From Trebouxia sp. TZW2008 (Eukaryota > Chlorophyta > Trebouxiophyceae > Trebouxiales > Trebouxiaceae), in contig BDIU01000089.1 of the NCBI GenBank assembly GCA_002118135.1, positions 1-64,000 on the forward strand: a stretch of DNA of 64,000 nt, written 5' to 3'. Both the position numbers and the translations under genes were made by a program. The notes under the pieces were generated by a model. The model made no database searches and was not told the origin of the DNA. It was given only the letters and a program-made list of their open reading frames with translations. Positions 46,501-57,900 of this stretch are shown in pieces; positions within the stretch are counted from its first letter, which is position 1; each line of letters starts with the position of its first letter.

Positions 46501-49500
46501 TTTGAGTAGGTTCAAGCTCACATGCAGGGCAGAATCGGGCCTCTTGTTGTACACATACACACTCAATTAGCTGCCTGCAACATATGCCGTTGTCATCTCA
46601 CCTCACACCTGCATCACTGATCAGTAACTGCCATGACCTGACTGCTGGTCTCTGCTCTATCACCCGTTTCTTGTGAAGCGGAGATGCTGTCACCTACCTA
46701 CTCTTCTCAATCCATGTCAGGCTTTGCATGTTCCTTTTGGCCTGAGGTTGTAGTCACTAACCTCTGTTGCTCAACTGAATGCCTTTCTTTGCAGGGCAAT
46801 TTCAAGACCGTCAACCCTGCACATCCTGTAGACAGTCAGGAGTTGGTCAAGGCTGCACCTGCCGGTCTCAAGAAGGCTGACAGCCCCAAGGTCAAGAGCT
46901 CTGGCAGTCCCCATGGGATGGTCCAGGTTCCTACTGTGGCAGCTGTTGGGCAGGCAGAGGCACTCAACCCTGGCAGTCCTGAGCTGAAGAAGTCTGACAG
47001 CCCCCGTCGAGTGGTCCCTTTTCCTGCTGTGGCAGCTATTGGGCAGGCAGGGATCCAGAAGCCTCAGGAACCCGGCAACTATCTGGCAGCTGCTCGCAAG
47101 GTATAGCAGTTCTCACCTGCCAGCCATGTGCGTGCTGTGGTTCAGTATTGTCACAAGCATTAAGTAGAGTGCATGACCATGCATATGGCAGCCATGCTTA
47201 TTTTGCTTGTTCAGCATTCAGCAGCTGCTGCTGATGCACACATCATCAAAAGCTGCAGCAGCTGTGTATTGTGACAAGATAGGCTTGTCTGCTCCTTCTC
47301 TGCAGCATCTTGTTTGCAAGCAGGTCAGTCTCCAATTCACCATGTGTCAGACTGCGATGTTGTGAATCCAGGATGCATTGGAGTTCTTTTGCTCCAAGAT
47401 GAGGAGGGTGGTTTCTCCAGCTGAGTTGGCTAAGCTTCTGCCCATGCAGACTGACCAGGTAGGGAACACACGCACCCCGCAGACTTGCAAATGTATATAC
47501 ACAAGTGTCAGACTCACATGCAGGAAGACCCAAAACTTCACCAGTGTCCAGTTACTATGACTTGCGCTGTGGCTCTAAGCATAGCAAGTGTTGCTCTTCT
47601 GCAAATGGCATCAGGGTTCATGGAGTCACGTGTCAGGAGCGAGCTAAGGCTTGACTCCTGTGATTCCTGCTGTTGCTGTTGTCAATTTGCACACGATTTC
47701 AAGTGCTTTTGCTATGCAGATTGCATCAGCTGAGGGTGTATGCAGTCAGGCATGGGAAGTAAGCCATGTGCTGTATAGTGTCAACAACCACCATTGTTGA
47801 CTGCGTCGTCATCACCATCATCGTCATCGTCACTACAATTATTGCTTGTGTGCAGATGGCGTCAATGTTCATGGACTCCCGCATGAGAGGCAAGCGTCAT
47901 TTGCGTCTGCTTGAGAAGGCAGAGTGGGTGTACCAGCCCGCTCCCTTCAGCCCATTGGTGCGCCAGCTGTCCAGTGGTGGAAGTGACAGCTTGGGCGCTG
48001 GCATGAATGGGGCAGTGTTCTAGTAAGCCCTCTGCTTTGTCATTGTTTGCGAAAGCTTCATCTCTAGTCAGCCTTTTGCAAGTCCTTGGTGTGTGCAAGC
48101 TGTCCAGTGGTGGCAGTGACGGCCTGGGCAATGGCATGAATGGAGCAGTCTTCTAGTAAGCTCTTGTTACACGCTCGACAATGGATCGCAACAGCTGTCC
48201 TTTGAGTGAGCCATCTGCACATGCCTGATCGCTCTTTACAAAAGCTGTACTTCCAACCAACCTTCTGCACATGCTTTGTCAGTGGTGCGCCAGCTATCGA
48301 GCATCAGCAGCGACAGCTTGGGCGCAGGCGTGCATGGTGCAGTATTTTAGTGAGCCTCCTGCACATGCTTGCAGGCATACACCTGCATTTTGTAGCGCTT
48401 TAATGCATCATTCTGCAATGACCAATCTCAGGATGATTGTTGTGACGCCAAATGTCATCGCATCACAATCTTGCTGTATTTTCAGACTATTGCAGGGCAC
48501 GTTCTTGCGCTTCCTTTTGATCTCAGACTGCTCTTACAGACCTCAAAACATATCTGTAGGGCAATGCATGCCATGTCAAGGCCTTTCAGCACAACTGCGC
48601 TATGCCTGAACCCCACACCCATGGCTCAGAACCATGAGCTGCTCAAACATTTGTACTTACATTGAGTCGCTCCTGCAGTGGTGAGCTGCTGATGGCTGAT
48701 GACACCAGCACACCTGCGCCATCAACACCATGAAACACAGTATGGCTAATGACAGTAGTCACCTATCCTTTCTGCAAATTTTCTGTGATTGCAACATGAC
48801 AATTGTGCCCTGACTATGCTTTGATGCCAAGCTGCAGCTGCAGTGGCGAGCTTCTGATGGCTGACGATACCATCAAGACCGTGAATTTCAGCACAACATG
48901 TACACACAGCAGTCTGTGGACCCCATTGCAAAGGTTCTGTGATTCCCGCCTTGTCTCTTTGTACTTACGTTCAGCTGTTGCTGCAGTGGTGAGCTGCTGA
49001 TGGCTGATGACACCATCATGCCTTGCGCCATCAAGACAATGAGATACAGCACCGCTGAGGACAGGGCTATGGCTGAGCTTGAACTGGTAGCACTGAAGGC
49101 AGCACTGGGCAAGAGGAGTCTGGTGCAGTGCCTTGGAGCCGTCGAGACAGGCAGCACTGCTGAGAAGAAGCTCATTATTTTGAATGAGTGAGCGCTTCTT
49201 CTTTTGCAGCTGATTCTGCAGCTGTTGTTTGCTTGCTAATGCTGACATGATGTAATGGATTCAGCTGTCGCTGTTTTGCATGTGCTGTTTGGGTGGTTGC
49301 TGCTGGTGGGCGCACTAAATCATACTTGCTGGCATGACATTGCAGTGTGACTGACTGTTGTCAGTACTTGACATCTGGTGGTGTAGCGTTGCATTGCACA
49401 TTCTGGCTGACTGCTGCTGGTGGCTATGTATGCATCAGCTGTAGTGGCAATGTGTTGCATTGTGATGTATTTTCTGACTGCAACAGGTGGCCGCAGTCTG

Positions 49501-51983
49501 TGACAAGGAACGCCATAGTCTTGCAATTTCATTGTTGGTGGGTGCAATACACTGTATCTGTTGACATCCTGTTGCAGTGTAGCTCATTGAGTGGTAGCAA
49601 TGTAACTGTTGGGCTGACTGCTACTGGTGTTTGCAGGTACATCCCTGGCGAGGACTTGGATAAGGCGATGAAAAATCTTCACGACAGGCTTGAGAACGAC
49701 CCTAATGAGTGGGTCAAGACATTTGCCTGCGGCAGAGCCTGTGTCAGGGAGATTCTCATGGTGAGTTTGTTTAATTCTGCTTGTTGCCCTGTGAGAGACG
49801 ATACTGTTCGCTGTGTATGCGACTCCTTAGAATTTGTGTGCGGGCCCCCTCTTTTTTTGTTTTGGTTCGTTGCTCTGCGTATCACATACGTTTGTTGTTG
49901 AGCACACCGCAACAAGCAGAGAGAGGGGGAAGGGGGGGGACGGCACTGTGACACCAAGGCCCAGAAGTGTGATGTTTGAATGTGCTTGATCTGCTGCAGG
50001 CAATGCAGGGCTTGCATGCACTAGACATAACATTGTGTACAGTATGTAGCTGCAGGTTTCCTGATCAAAGGGGTGCAATGCTGCTGGCTGCACAGGAGAT
50101 GCATGCAAGGATGCAGGACCAACTGTATGATAAGAGCACTCAGGCTATGCTAGACAAGAATGGCAACGTGCTGCATGTCTCAAAGCCTGCTGTAGAGTAT
50201 GTGACCATGCGTGTTTGCATTGAATGTGTGCGTGATGCTGCAGGCTCCCCACTGTGATCTGGAGGCTCACAACAACTGGGCTCTGCTGCACAAGAAATGG
50301 GAGCGTGCTGCATGCCCCAGAGCCTGCTATGGAGGAGATGATCCTCGCTGTGTTGCCTGAATGTGTGTGTATCTACTGTGCAGGCGGTACAGGGGTTGCA
50401 TGCAGAGGGGTGGGCCCACTGCGACCTCAAGGGTCAGAATGTGCGAGTGTTGCTAGACCATGATGGCAAGGTGGTGTCACTCACAGTGCACGACATGGGG
50501 GGCAGCATTAAGTACCAAGGTGGGCTCACACTTGTGGTACTTCTGCTTCAGATTGGACTAGCAATGCCCTCAAATCAAAGCAAATGAAATGTAGTGCCTG
50601 CCTGTGCATAGTTTGGGAGCATTGCACTCCAGGGTGAGCAAATTTCAAATGTCTGTCATTGGGTTTGCAGCAGTATTATGGGCAATGTATCTGCTTGGGA
50701 TTGAAGAAGGAGCTTTGACGGATGAACAGCATGCTGTATGCTCCTGCTTCAGGTTAAGCTGCATGCTCCTGCTTCAGGTTAAGCTGCAGTGCCTCAAATG
50801 AGTTTTGCTTTGCACTTGACATAAGTTCCTCATGCTGAACTATCCAACTGATGCTCGATGGTTGGTCAGCAATCATTTGATTGGTCACTGCCTGATTAGC
50901 AGTGGGTTGATTCATTGCTCATCGCAATGACTATGCTGTGCAGGCCCTTTTGAGGATGCCCCAGTCAACATGGCGTATTCGTCAGACCACACTGCTCCAG
51001 AGATCGCTCGCATCAGAGCCAAGCGAGCTGGTCACCCAAGGAATGGCGTCTTCAATCCCATGGCGCATGATGTGTGGGGTCTGGGGTACCTGCTGTACTG
51101 GCTGCTGACCAGGGGGTGCTGCTTCTCAATTGGTGATTTTGCATGGGAAGCAACCTGCCAGAAGCAGGACGATTGGGTAAGCTTCCAAACAAATTGTACA
51201 GCCTTTCAAACGTTGTCATGAGGCCTGCTGTGGTGCTCATTGAGGAGCTCTCAAAGGGCTGCTGTCTCTCAATCGGCAATTTGAGTTAAAAGCAATCTGC
51301 CATAAGCACGATGGGCGGGTCAGCTTGCAAACGCAGTGCGCTGCTCGTCAAATGCTTTTGCAAAGCCTGCTGTGTTGTCTGAGTCTGGAGCCAGTCTGAC
51401 TGAGTCTGCGGACAGCGGCGATGCTGCTTGGAAAATGCTGTCACCTCCGCTGCTGTAATCTCTGTTCTTGAGCCAGCTTGAGTCTATGGCTCAGGAAGAT
51501 GCAGTAACAGTCTAAAATAGCTTGGCTTATGCTGTTGATGCTGCCTGGCATAGACAGACATGGATGCACAACATTTGTCCTGCTTGTCAAACGCTGCGAT
51601 GTCTGATGTGGGTTCAGTCTAATCCTTCGACACTGTTGACAGTGCAAGCACAGGCCGCTCCAGCTTCACCTTATGGTGTTGATGGCATAATCTGTTATAG
51701 ACATGCGACGCTGTACTGCCAGCTTGCAGCTAGACAGCAAGATGCTGATGTCTCACGCTGCACAGCTTCTCTCAACTCAGCTTGCGATTTGTTGCAGATC
51801 AACATCCACGGGCAGGGGCACCAAAACCCCAAACTCCATGAAATTTTTGCGAATTTAGCCCATTATTCCGCTGATGAAGAGCAGTACCTGAAGGTTGCAG
51901 AGGTGGTGTGGCGCATGCTGCACCCAGACATGTACAAAAGGGCAACAGTAAATGAAATTTTGCAGAGCCCGTTCTTCAAGTAG
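43599..51983 (+). CDS. Membrane-kinase gene 1: multi-helix region fused to a protein kinase domain
   Basis: Fourteen exons: 43599-43715, 43788-43841, 43942-44967, 45053-45148, 45330-45494, 45871-45948, 46795-47100, 47372-47458, 47856-48022, 48987-49187, 49637-49760, 50384-50519, 50944-51176 and 51798-51983. All phases join, giving 991 residues. The short N-terminus is Cys-containing (MPGKSTGGSW). A basic Ser/Thr region precedes at least four hydrophobic helices in exons 3-4 (VAALLLVLVILAIRLCHL; FLIASNTATVIAAIATSM; GLVLVMNVVLCLAISLLLP; SLLLMVLWMMI). A Ser/Pro linker repeats KKADSP/KKSDSP. The kinase follows: LGAGMNGAVFYG, PCAIKTM, HCDLKGQN, VHDMGGS in place of DFG, TAPEIAR, DVWGLGYLL and a C-terminal RATVNEIL. 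The catalytic Lys, Asp and Asn are kept, so activity is plausible. I know no family with this combination. Confidence 0.8.
47585..47655 (+). repeat. Upstream copy of the start of membrane-kinase 1 exon 9
   Basis: 47600-47645 (ctgcaaatggcatcagggttcatggagtc... ) repeats the true exon start at 47850 (gtgcagatggcgtcaatgtt, then catggactcccgc). The acceptor is CAAATG rather than CAGATG, so it is probably dead. Confidence 0.7.
48080..48355 (+). repeat. Two extra copies of the glycine-loop-coding end of membrane-kinase 1 exon 9
   Basis: 48092-48155 and 48283-48350 repeat 47955-48023. Each codes for the kinase glycine loop (GNGMNGAVFY and GAGVHGAVFY, against GAGMNGAVFY in the main exon). Each keeps the same phase 2 donor TA|GTAAGC or TA|GTGAGC. 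No strong acceptor is seen directly before either copy. Confidence 0.85.
48665..48905 (+). repeat. Two upstream copies of membrane-kinase 1 exon 10 start
   Basis: Copies at 48680 (after CTCCTGCAG: tggtgagctgctgatggctg) and 48840 (after GCTGCAG: tggcgagcttctgatggctg) match the real exon at 48987 (tggtgagctgctgatggctg). Similarity lasts about 50 bases, then fails; the first runs into a stop. Confidence 0.85.
49985..50383 (+). repeat. Degenerate copies of membrane-kinase 1 exon 12
   Basis: 50000-50030 (after CTGCTGCAG: gcaatgcagggcttgcatgc) and 50085-50200 (AAQEMHA, DKNGNVL) resemble the exon start at 50384 (AVQGLHAEG, DHDGKVV). A further pair of related blocks, at 50160-50215 and 50305-50360, share 'cgtgctgcatgyc' and 'agcctgctrt'. 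Confidence 0.6.
51225..51350 (+). repeat. Copy of the end of membrane-kinase 1 exon 13
   Basis: 51245-51325 (agctctcaaagggctgctgt, then ctctcaatcggcaatttgag, then cagcttgcaaacgcagt) repeats 51100-51195, spanning the exon end and the start of the intron. It contains a stop and is not usable as an exon. Confidence 0.75.
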
Positions 51984-54903
51984 CTTCAGGCTTGGATGAC
52001 TTGACTTTTGAAGCAGTGCAGCTGGGCAGATGTGCATTGCCAATACTTATCATCATTTAATGCACTATGATTCATCTATGACATCGAGGGTACAGGCGAA
52101 ATTGCATGCTTCGCTTACTATGTATGCTTTGCCACTGACAGTGCAGCAGTTGTTGCATCAGGCTGTTGTGTTGTATATTCTTCATGCAAGGTAGATTCGA
52201 GTTGCTGTTGATTCACTTCATAGAACCGGTTGCACATATTATGCTCAGACCTTGCACTGTCCGTTGATGACAGCGTTTCAGGTATTGAACTCGCTGCCGT
52301 GAATGTCTATACTTTGTAGCTGATCAGACCATATTGTCATCCTTTATATGCAGGAGTTACTCTACATGCATGATGTAAGTACATGACATTGGCTTTTAGA
52401 GCCTGCAGCAGTAGCGCACATTGACGATGGACACTCGTAAGCTCTTTACATGCAACATGATATAGTGTGCTGCTGATCTCTTTTTGAATGCACTGCAGTA
52501 GCGCTTGTGTCACTGCTGCACGGGCACTAACACAGCACTCTATGCTAGCTGTCCTTTGCTTGTGCACAATATGACTTGGATTGCTAATGGCAGAGATGCT
52601 GATCTGTCAAAAATTGAAGTACAGCCCAGATGCAAAGCAAACACAAACAAGATGTGAACTGGCCCTCCTTCAGCCGTTGCCATGCATCAGCATTGATGCT
52701 GCAACAGGCGTGCAGCAGTTATGAACAACTGCTGCACTTCTGCTCCCATCACAAATATTGATAGCAAGCAAAAGTGTGTCTGTGATCACAGCCTTCAACA
52801 ACAGTAAGCCTGCAAAGCAAAGAGTCACTGAGCAAGGATATGGCAGCACGGTCATGGCCTGAACATAGCCTGCACAAGGCATAAGAACAGCATTCATCGC
52901 CAGACCAACTGACGAAATATGATGTGTGTTGTGCCACGGTGCAGACCTACAGATGAACTTATGTTTGCAATGTACAGTGACTCTCACCAGTACAGAGAAG
53001 TGCGCTAACACAATAAGTGCAAACCCAGTTGCATATCCATGGAAGCTGCAGGCAATCTGATGCGATAGCATTGCGGGACGTGCAATGCTTTGAACAGCGC
53101 GAGGGATGCAACTATTTGCATGGCAGACGATAGCTGATTGATCTGCAGCAGTCAGAATAGTGTAGTCAAAATCATATGTGCCAAGCTAGCGCTTGTTGCG
53201 CATTATATTCCCAAGGAAGAGAGTGTCAAATAAACACTGGTGAAAACAAAAGTCATTGACTGCGAAACTTTTGTGGAGGATAAAGAGCAACAACCCATAG
53301 CAATGGCCCTTTCGCAAACACAAGTCAGGAAAGGATCTGTGAATGAAGGTCAGCACAAGACCTTGCCCATTATGCAGTCAGCAGGAACTGCTCTCTATGA
53401 CACTTGCCTCCTACGCTCTGGCAAGAATAGACAGTTGCTGCAAGCCATGCATGTGCTGCTCGACTGCATCCCTACAGCTGACTGCATAGGAGAAATATAG
53501 CAGCTAGGAAAAAGCCACATCTTACCCACCTCATGTAAGATGGCTGCAAAAGAGCTGAATGAATCAATTACGGCTGTTGTGGCTGTGATTCAGGCTGACC
53601 CGCAGTGCTCGGTCTCCTCATGACTTGGGTCTGAGGGTCTGCACACAAAAGCTGGAGTGGCTGATCAGAAATAGCAAGGTGATGCATGACCTCATAGTCA
53701 ATGACACCGACTGTATCTGGCCCAGGCTGGCAAGTCACTCACATGTATGGCTGGTGTTTCTGACATGTCTCAAGGCTGGCGTAGATACCTGAAAAGTCTC
53801 AGCCCAGCAGGTGACAGCAGCAAGAACCTGCAGATACCAATGCTACAGACTGTGAGTGTGCTTACAAGCGCAACGACCATGCCAGAGGTCTGCAGGCATA
53901 ACCATGTGGTCAAACCTGTATGCAGACCCAGCGACATAGGCGTTCACAACCTTTGCTGCATTGCTGTCACAGATTCATGCTACAACATTATGCAAAACCC
54001 ACAAGTGCAGCAGAGGTGATGCGAACTTACCTTTGCATCAACCCATGACCTGAAGCAATGATTATAGGGTCATGATAGAGCATCGCCGCGTACTGCATTC
54101 TAGGTAATAGATTTCTGTAGGGCAGATACTGAATTTGCAACATCATCCTGCACCGCTGCACTGGCAGGTACCGATCAAACAGCTTCGATGCTTGCGTTGC
54201 CCGGTGTAAGAGCAGATGCTCGCCCCATATTCTATATGATTCCACGCAAGAAGACTGCGTTCCCTTTATGGGTTCGATGTGCTGCATTGCTAGCGCTCGT
54301 TGCACCGCGTGAAATTATCTTCGCGTTGCAAGGTGCATCACGAGAACCGGATTCGTGCTCTTTAGGCTCAGTCGTTGGACTTTGAAAGACTTGCGACATG
54401 CAGCTGCGGTTTTGATCAACATGGAGCATGTCATTGTAGCCGGTTTGCGCTTTGCAGACTGCAAGCACTATCACGAGCATTTGACTGTGAGTCAAGATTA
54501 GTCAAGAGAAGAAGAGGGTTGCAACCGCTGTCACAGATACAAATGGACAAAAGTCAGACCCTGAAGTCACAGTTGTTGGCTGGTTTGCTTGATATCGTGT
54601 GCTTGCGACATCAGCCCACAGCTGACTACCAGACAGCCAAGCTCGTCTGCAGACATTTGAAAGGTTGAACGGCTTCCGGGTCTCGGGCCACTGAACCCTG
54701 AACACAGTCTGTTTAACGTTTGTAAACACAGTTCTTAGTGAGATTCTCGAGCGACCGTGACGAGCTTGACACCCAATTTTCCGTTGAAAAGTCTTCCCCC
54801 GACGCCACATCCATCGACGTCCATATTGACACAACGCTTCGGGCGTTGCTAACAGATAGGCTACTGCAATCAACAGCGTCATAGCTTTTCCAGAAAGATA
54901 GCT
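51984..54903. other. Interval between the two membrane-kinase genes; possible minus-strand gene(s)
   Basis: Candidates only. (1) Minus 53071-52670, an ATG-led 133-residue frame with three hydrophobic segments (GFALIVL, VLMPCAGYV, LCFAGLLLLKAVI). (2) Minus, about 54293-54037, MQHIEPIKG to GHGLMQR with a perfect AG|GTAAGT donor, perhaps the first exon of a gene running left; small pieces such as AVIDSFSSFAAILHE|GT (53570-53530) and VLAAVTCWAETFQ|GT (53826-53787) could be later exons. I could not join them, and no domain is recognised. The remainder shows nothing. Confidence 0.3.
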
Positions 54904-57900
54904 ATGCCGGACAAATCCACCCGTGGTAAATGGTTCAGATGTTTCCGCTTTCCTTCGTGCTGCGGTCTTCCTCCCCAAGCAGAGAGCGAGAAGCCGCAGC
55001 AGTCCAGACGTCTGATAGACCTGGAGGTAGTTGTGCACAGCTTTTCAAACTGCTCTTGCTGCTGCCAGACAACGAATCTTCGCTGAACTGTGTGCACCTG
55101 CAGGTCAATGCATCAGCTGAGTCGACACATCAGAACCCCCAGACGGCAGACCTAAAGGTTTGCGTCCACTTAATCCGCACTCAAATCTCAAGCTCCAGCA
55201 ATATGGACAGTTGCCACATATCCGCCCCACTTGCACCAATTGATTTTCTGTTGCATCCTGCAGTCTGGTGAGGACCAGTATGTCAAGCCTCAAGGTGCTC
55301 AGCCCAGCACTGACGAGCCCGCTATGGAAGCTCAGAACACATCACAGAATGTCAGGTCAACCTACACTGTATCTGGTGTGAACTCAGTGTCGCCCATGCA
55401 AGCTGTCGCATCTGGAAACCGAAAGACAGTCAAGGCTCAAGCTACTCCTCCAGCGACAGTGTCACACTACAGCGCTCGCACAGCTTACAAGACAGTTGAT
55501 GCATCAGTTCTGCCTTCACAGCCCTCCAAGGAACACAGCACCAGATTCTCGGTCGCAGAAGCAGCTTCTGTTTTCATGCTTGCACTGGTCATTCTGGCAG
55601 TCAGACTGTGCCACTTGGCACTGCAAATTGGTCAGGCAGTAATCACAGAATACAGACTGGTCATCGCATCTACTCTTGTGGCGTCCATAGTCAGCAAGGG
55701 CACATGGGCAGCCAACATTGTTGAGTCATGGTTGAACAGCTACTATGAGGAGCTGAAAGCAGTTTATCTCAAGACTCCCACTCTGGTCTACCACCTGGTA
55801 TTACAAATTTGGCCTCACATGATGTCCATCTATCACCTGGCACTGCAGTCTTGGCCGTACATGTCGTCAGTCTATTACCTGGTTTTGCAAGCGTGGCCTT
55901 TCACGGTGTGTTGCCTGCTGTGGGTATCAGCCACCATCATGGCCACAGACTCAGACACCATTCTGTCAATCATCACAGCTGTTATGGCTAGCTCTGCCAC
56001 AGCTAATAGCTTTCTAGCCACCCTCGCACCTGCTATGATCATGAAGCTGAGATCAGGCACAATATGGGCTTGGCCCCACATTCGCAACAGCAGCTTTGCG
56101 GCAGCAGTCTGCTTCAAGCCTGTTGCTATGGCATGCACCAACTTTTGCCACACAGTAGCAGTCAAGTGCTCAGCCACAGCCAGCGTCAGTTTCCAGTCAG
56201 TGAAGGGACTCTCTCCACAGTTCAGCGTTTCATCAGTTGAAGTCAAGTGCTCAGCCACAGCCCAGTTGACTCTGCAGTCAGTCCAGCGCCTCTCCCTGCA
56301 GTTCCAGGCTACCTCACTCTCAGTGTACACACAAGCACTTTCACACACAGCCAGATGCTATGTGATCATCATCTTCCTTGGCAAAACCGCAACTGGGATG
56401 GCTGCAATCCTGTCTGTTGATTGGATCATGGGAGTCCTCCTGAGCAGCTGGGTGACTAATGTGATTGTGATCTTTCTGATGGTGAGTCATGCAACCATGC
56501 TGCTGCTTATTTGCTAGCCTTTCAGTCGGCACAAATGCAATCTTGCGCAACTATTCCTGAGTTGTGTTGGTCGCAATTCAGGTGTATCTGGTCAAGGACA
56601 AGCTGCAGCAGTTGCGCTCTGAGACAACAGCAGAAGCAGAAAGTGATGCTGCACTGGGCCATGCCCATAAGGGTCCAATGCAGGTGAGTTGACACATACT
56701 TCTGCTGCTAGGCATCATTCCAGTCGACTGCCTCATCTGCCTGTTTGGTGACACAGGCTGTCAGCATTTGGTGACAAGTTCAAGTCTTGAACTTGAAATC
56801 TGCTGATGAAATGATGTTTGTTTCAACTGGAGTGTTGCCTGCATACAGGCTGGTGCTGCTTCAACCCTGGTGGAATCTGATGTTGTCCAGCTGCCACAGA
56901 GCAGTGCACGCTTGCAGCTGCCGCGTGACATGGAACAGGCAAGTGTCCAATGTGCATGTTGCTTGCTCGTGCAAACAAAGGTGTGATTGGTTTCATCTAG
57001 TTGTTGTCTGCATACAGGCTGGTGTTTCCTCAACAAAGATGGAGCCTGATAGTGTCCAGCTGCCGCAGAGCAGTGCACGCTTGCAGGTGCCGCCTGATGT
57101 GGAACAGGCAAGTGTTACATTGTGTTTGTTTTTGCTGACAAAAGTGCAACTGCCTCAGTCTAGATGTTGTTTGGATACAGGCTGGTGCTTTTGCATGGTC
57201 TTTGTTGTTGCTGACGAAAGTGTGACCGGTTTGATCTTGATGTTGGTTGCATGCAGGCTGGTGCTGCCGCAACAGTGGTGGAATGGGAGAATGTTCAGCT
57301 GCCACAGAGTAGTGCATGCCTGCAGCTGGCATCTGAGGTGCAACAGGCAAGTGTCCACCTTCAGTTGTTGCTGGAAGCAATAACCTGATCCAATACATGC
57401 CTGTGGCACAGCAGCATCCATGTCAGCTTTGTGCACTGACTACGCATGCAATCTGATGGACAGTGCTGCCATAAGACTCCACCACAACGTTTGGCAATGT
57501 GTGCATGTCTGCTGGAGTTGCAGCCAGCACCATTGCACACACAGACCTCCTTCTTGCATTTTGCTCCTTGTTTCAGATTGCATCAATGTTATTGCTCATG
57601 CATGGTGATGCCATGCTGTGTCTGACATGAGGCCAAGTGTTGCAGGCAGCCCAGATAGAGCCAACATCACCATGTGGTGTGTTGTCAAGCTGGTCTTCAG
57701 GCTCCTCCCCACCTGCCACATCATTGCGTTCCCTTGCATCTGTTGTGCATCAGCCTGCACCGTCAAAAGAGCAGCCCTCAACAGAGACCACCCCTCAGGT
57801 ACGCTGCATGCCACCAATCCATATCTAGCAAGGGTTTTGGGTCTACCTAGCGTTTCATAGACATATCATAGAATCTATGTCTTGGTTTTGCTTGCTCATT

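Noticed and set aside
54502..55038. 178-codon minus-strand frame with a signal-peptide-like start
   Set aside because: It overlaps membrane-kinase 2 exon 1 in antisense, and its longest version starts at a non-ATG codon. No exon structure or domain.
55809..56348. Alternative frames within membrane-kinase 2 exon 3
   Set aside because: The 406-codon frame in phase with its neighbours and similar to the paralogue explains the region.
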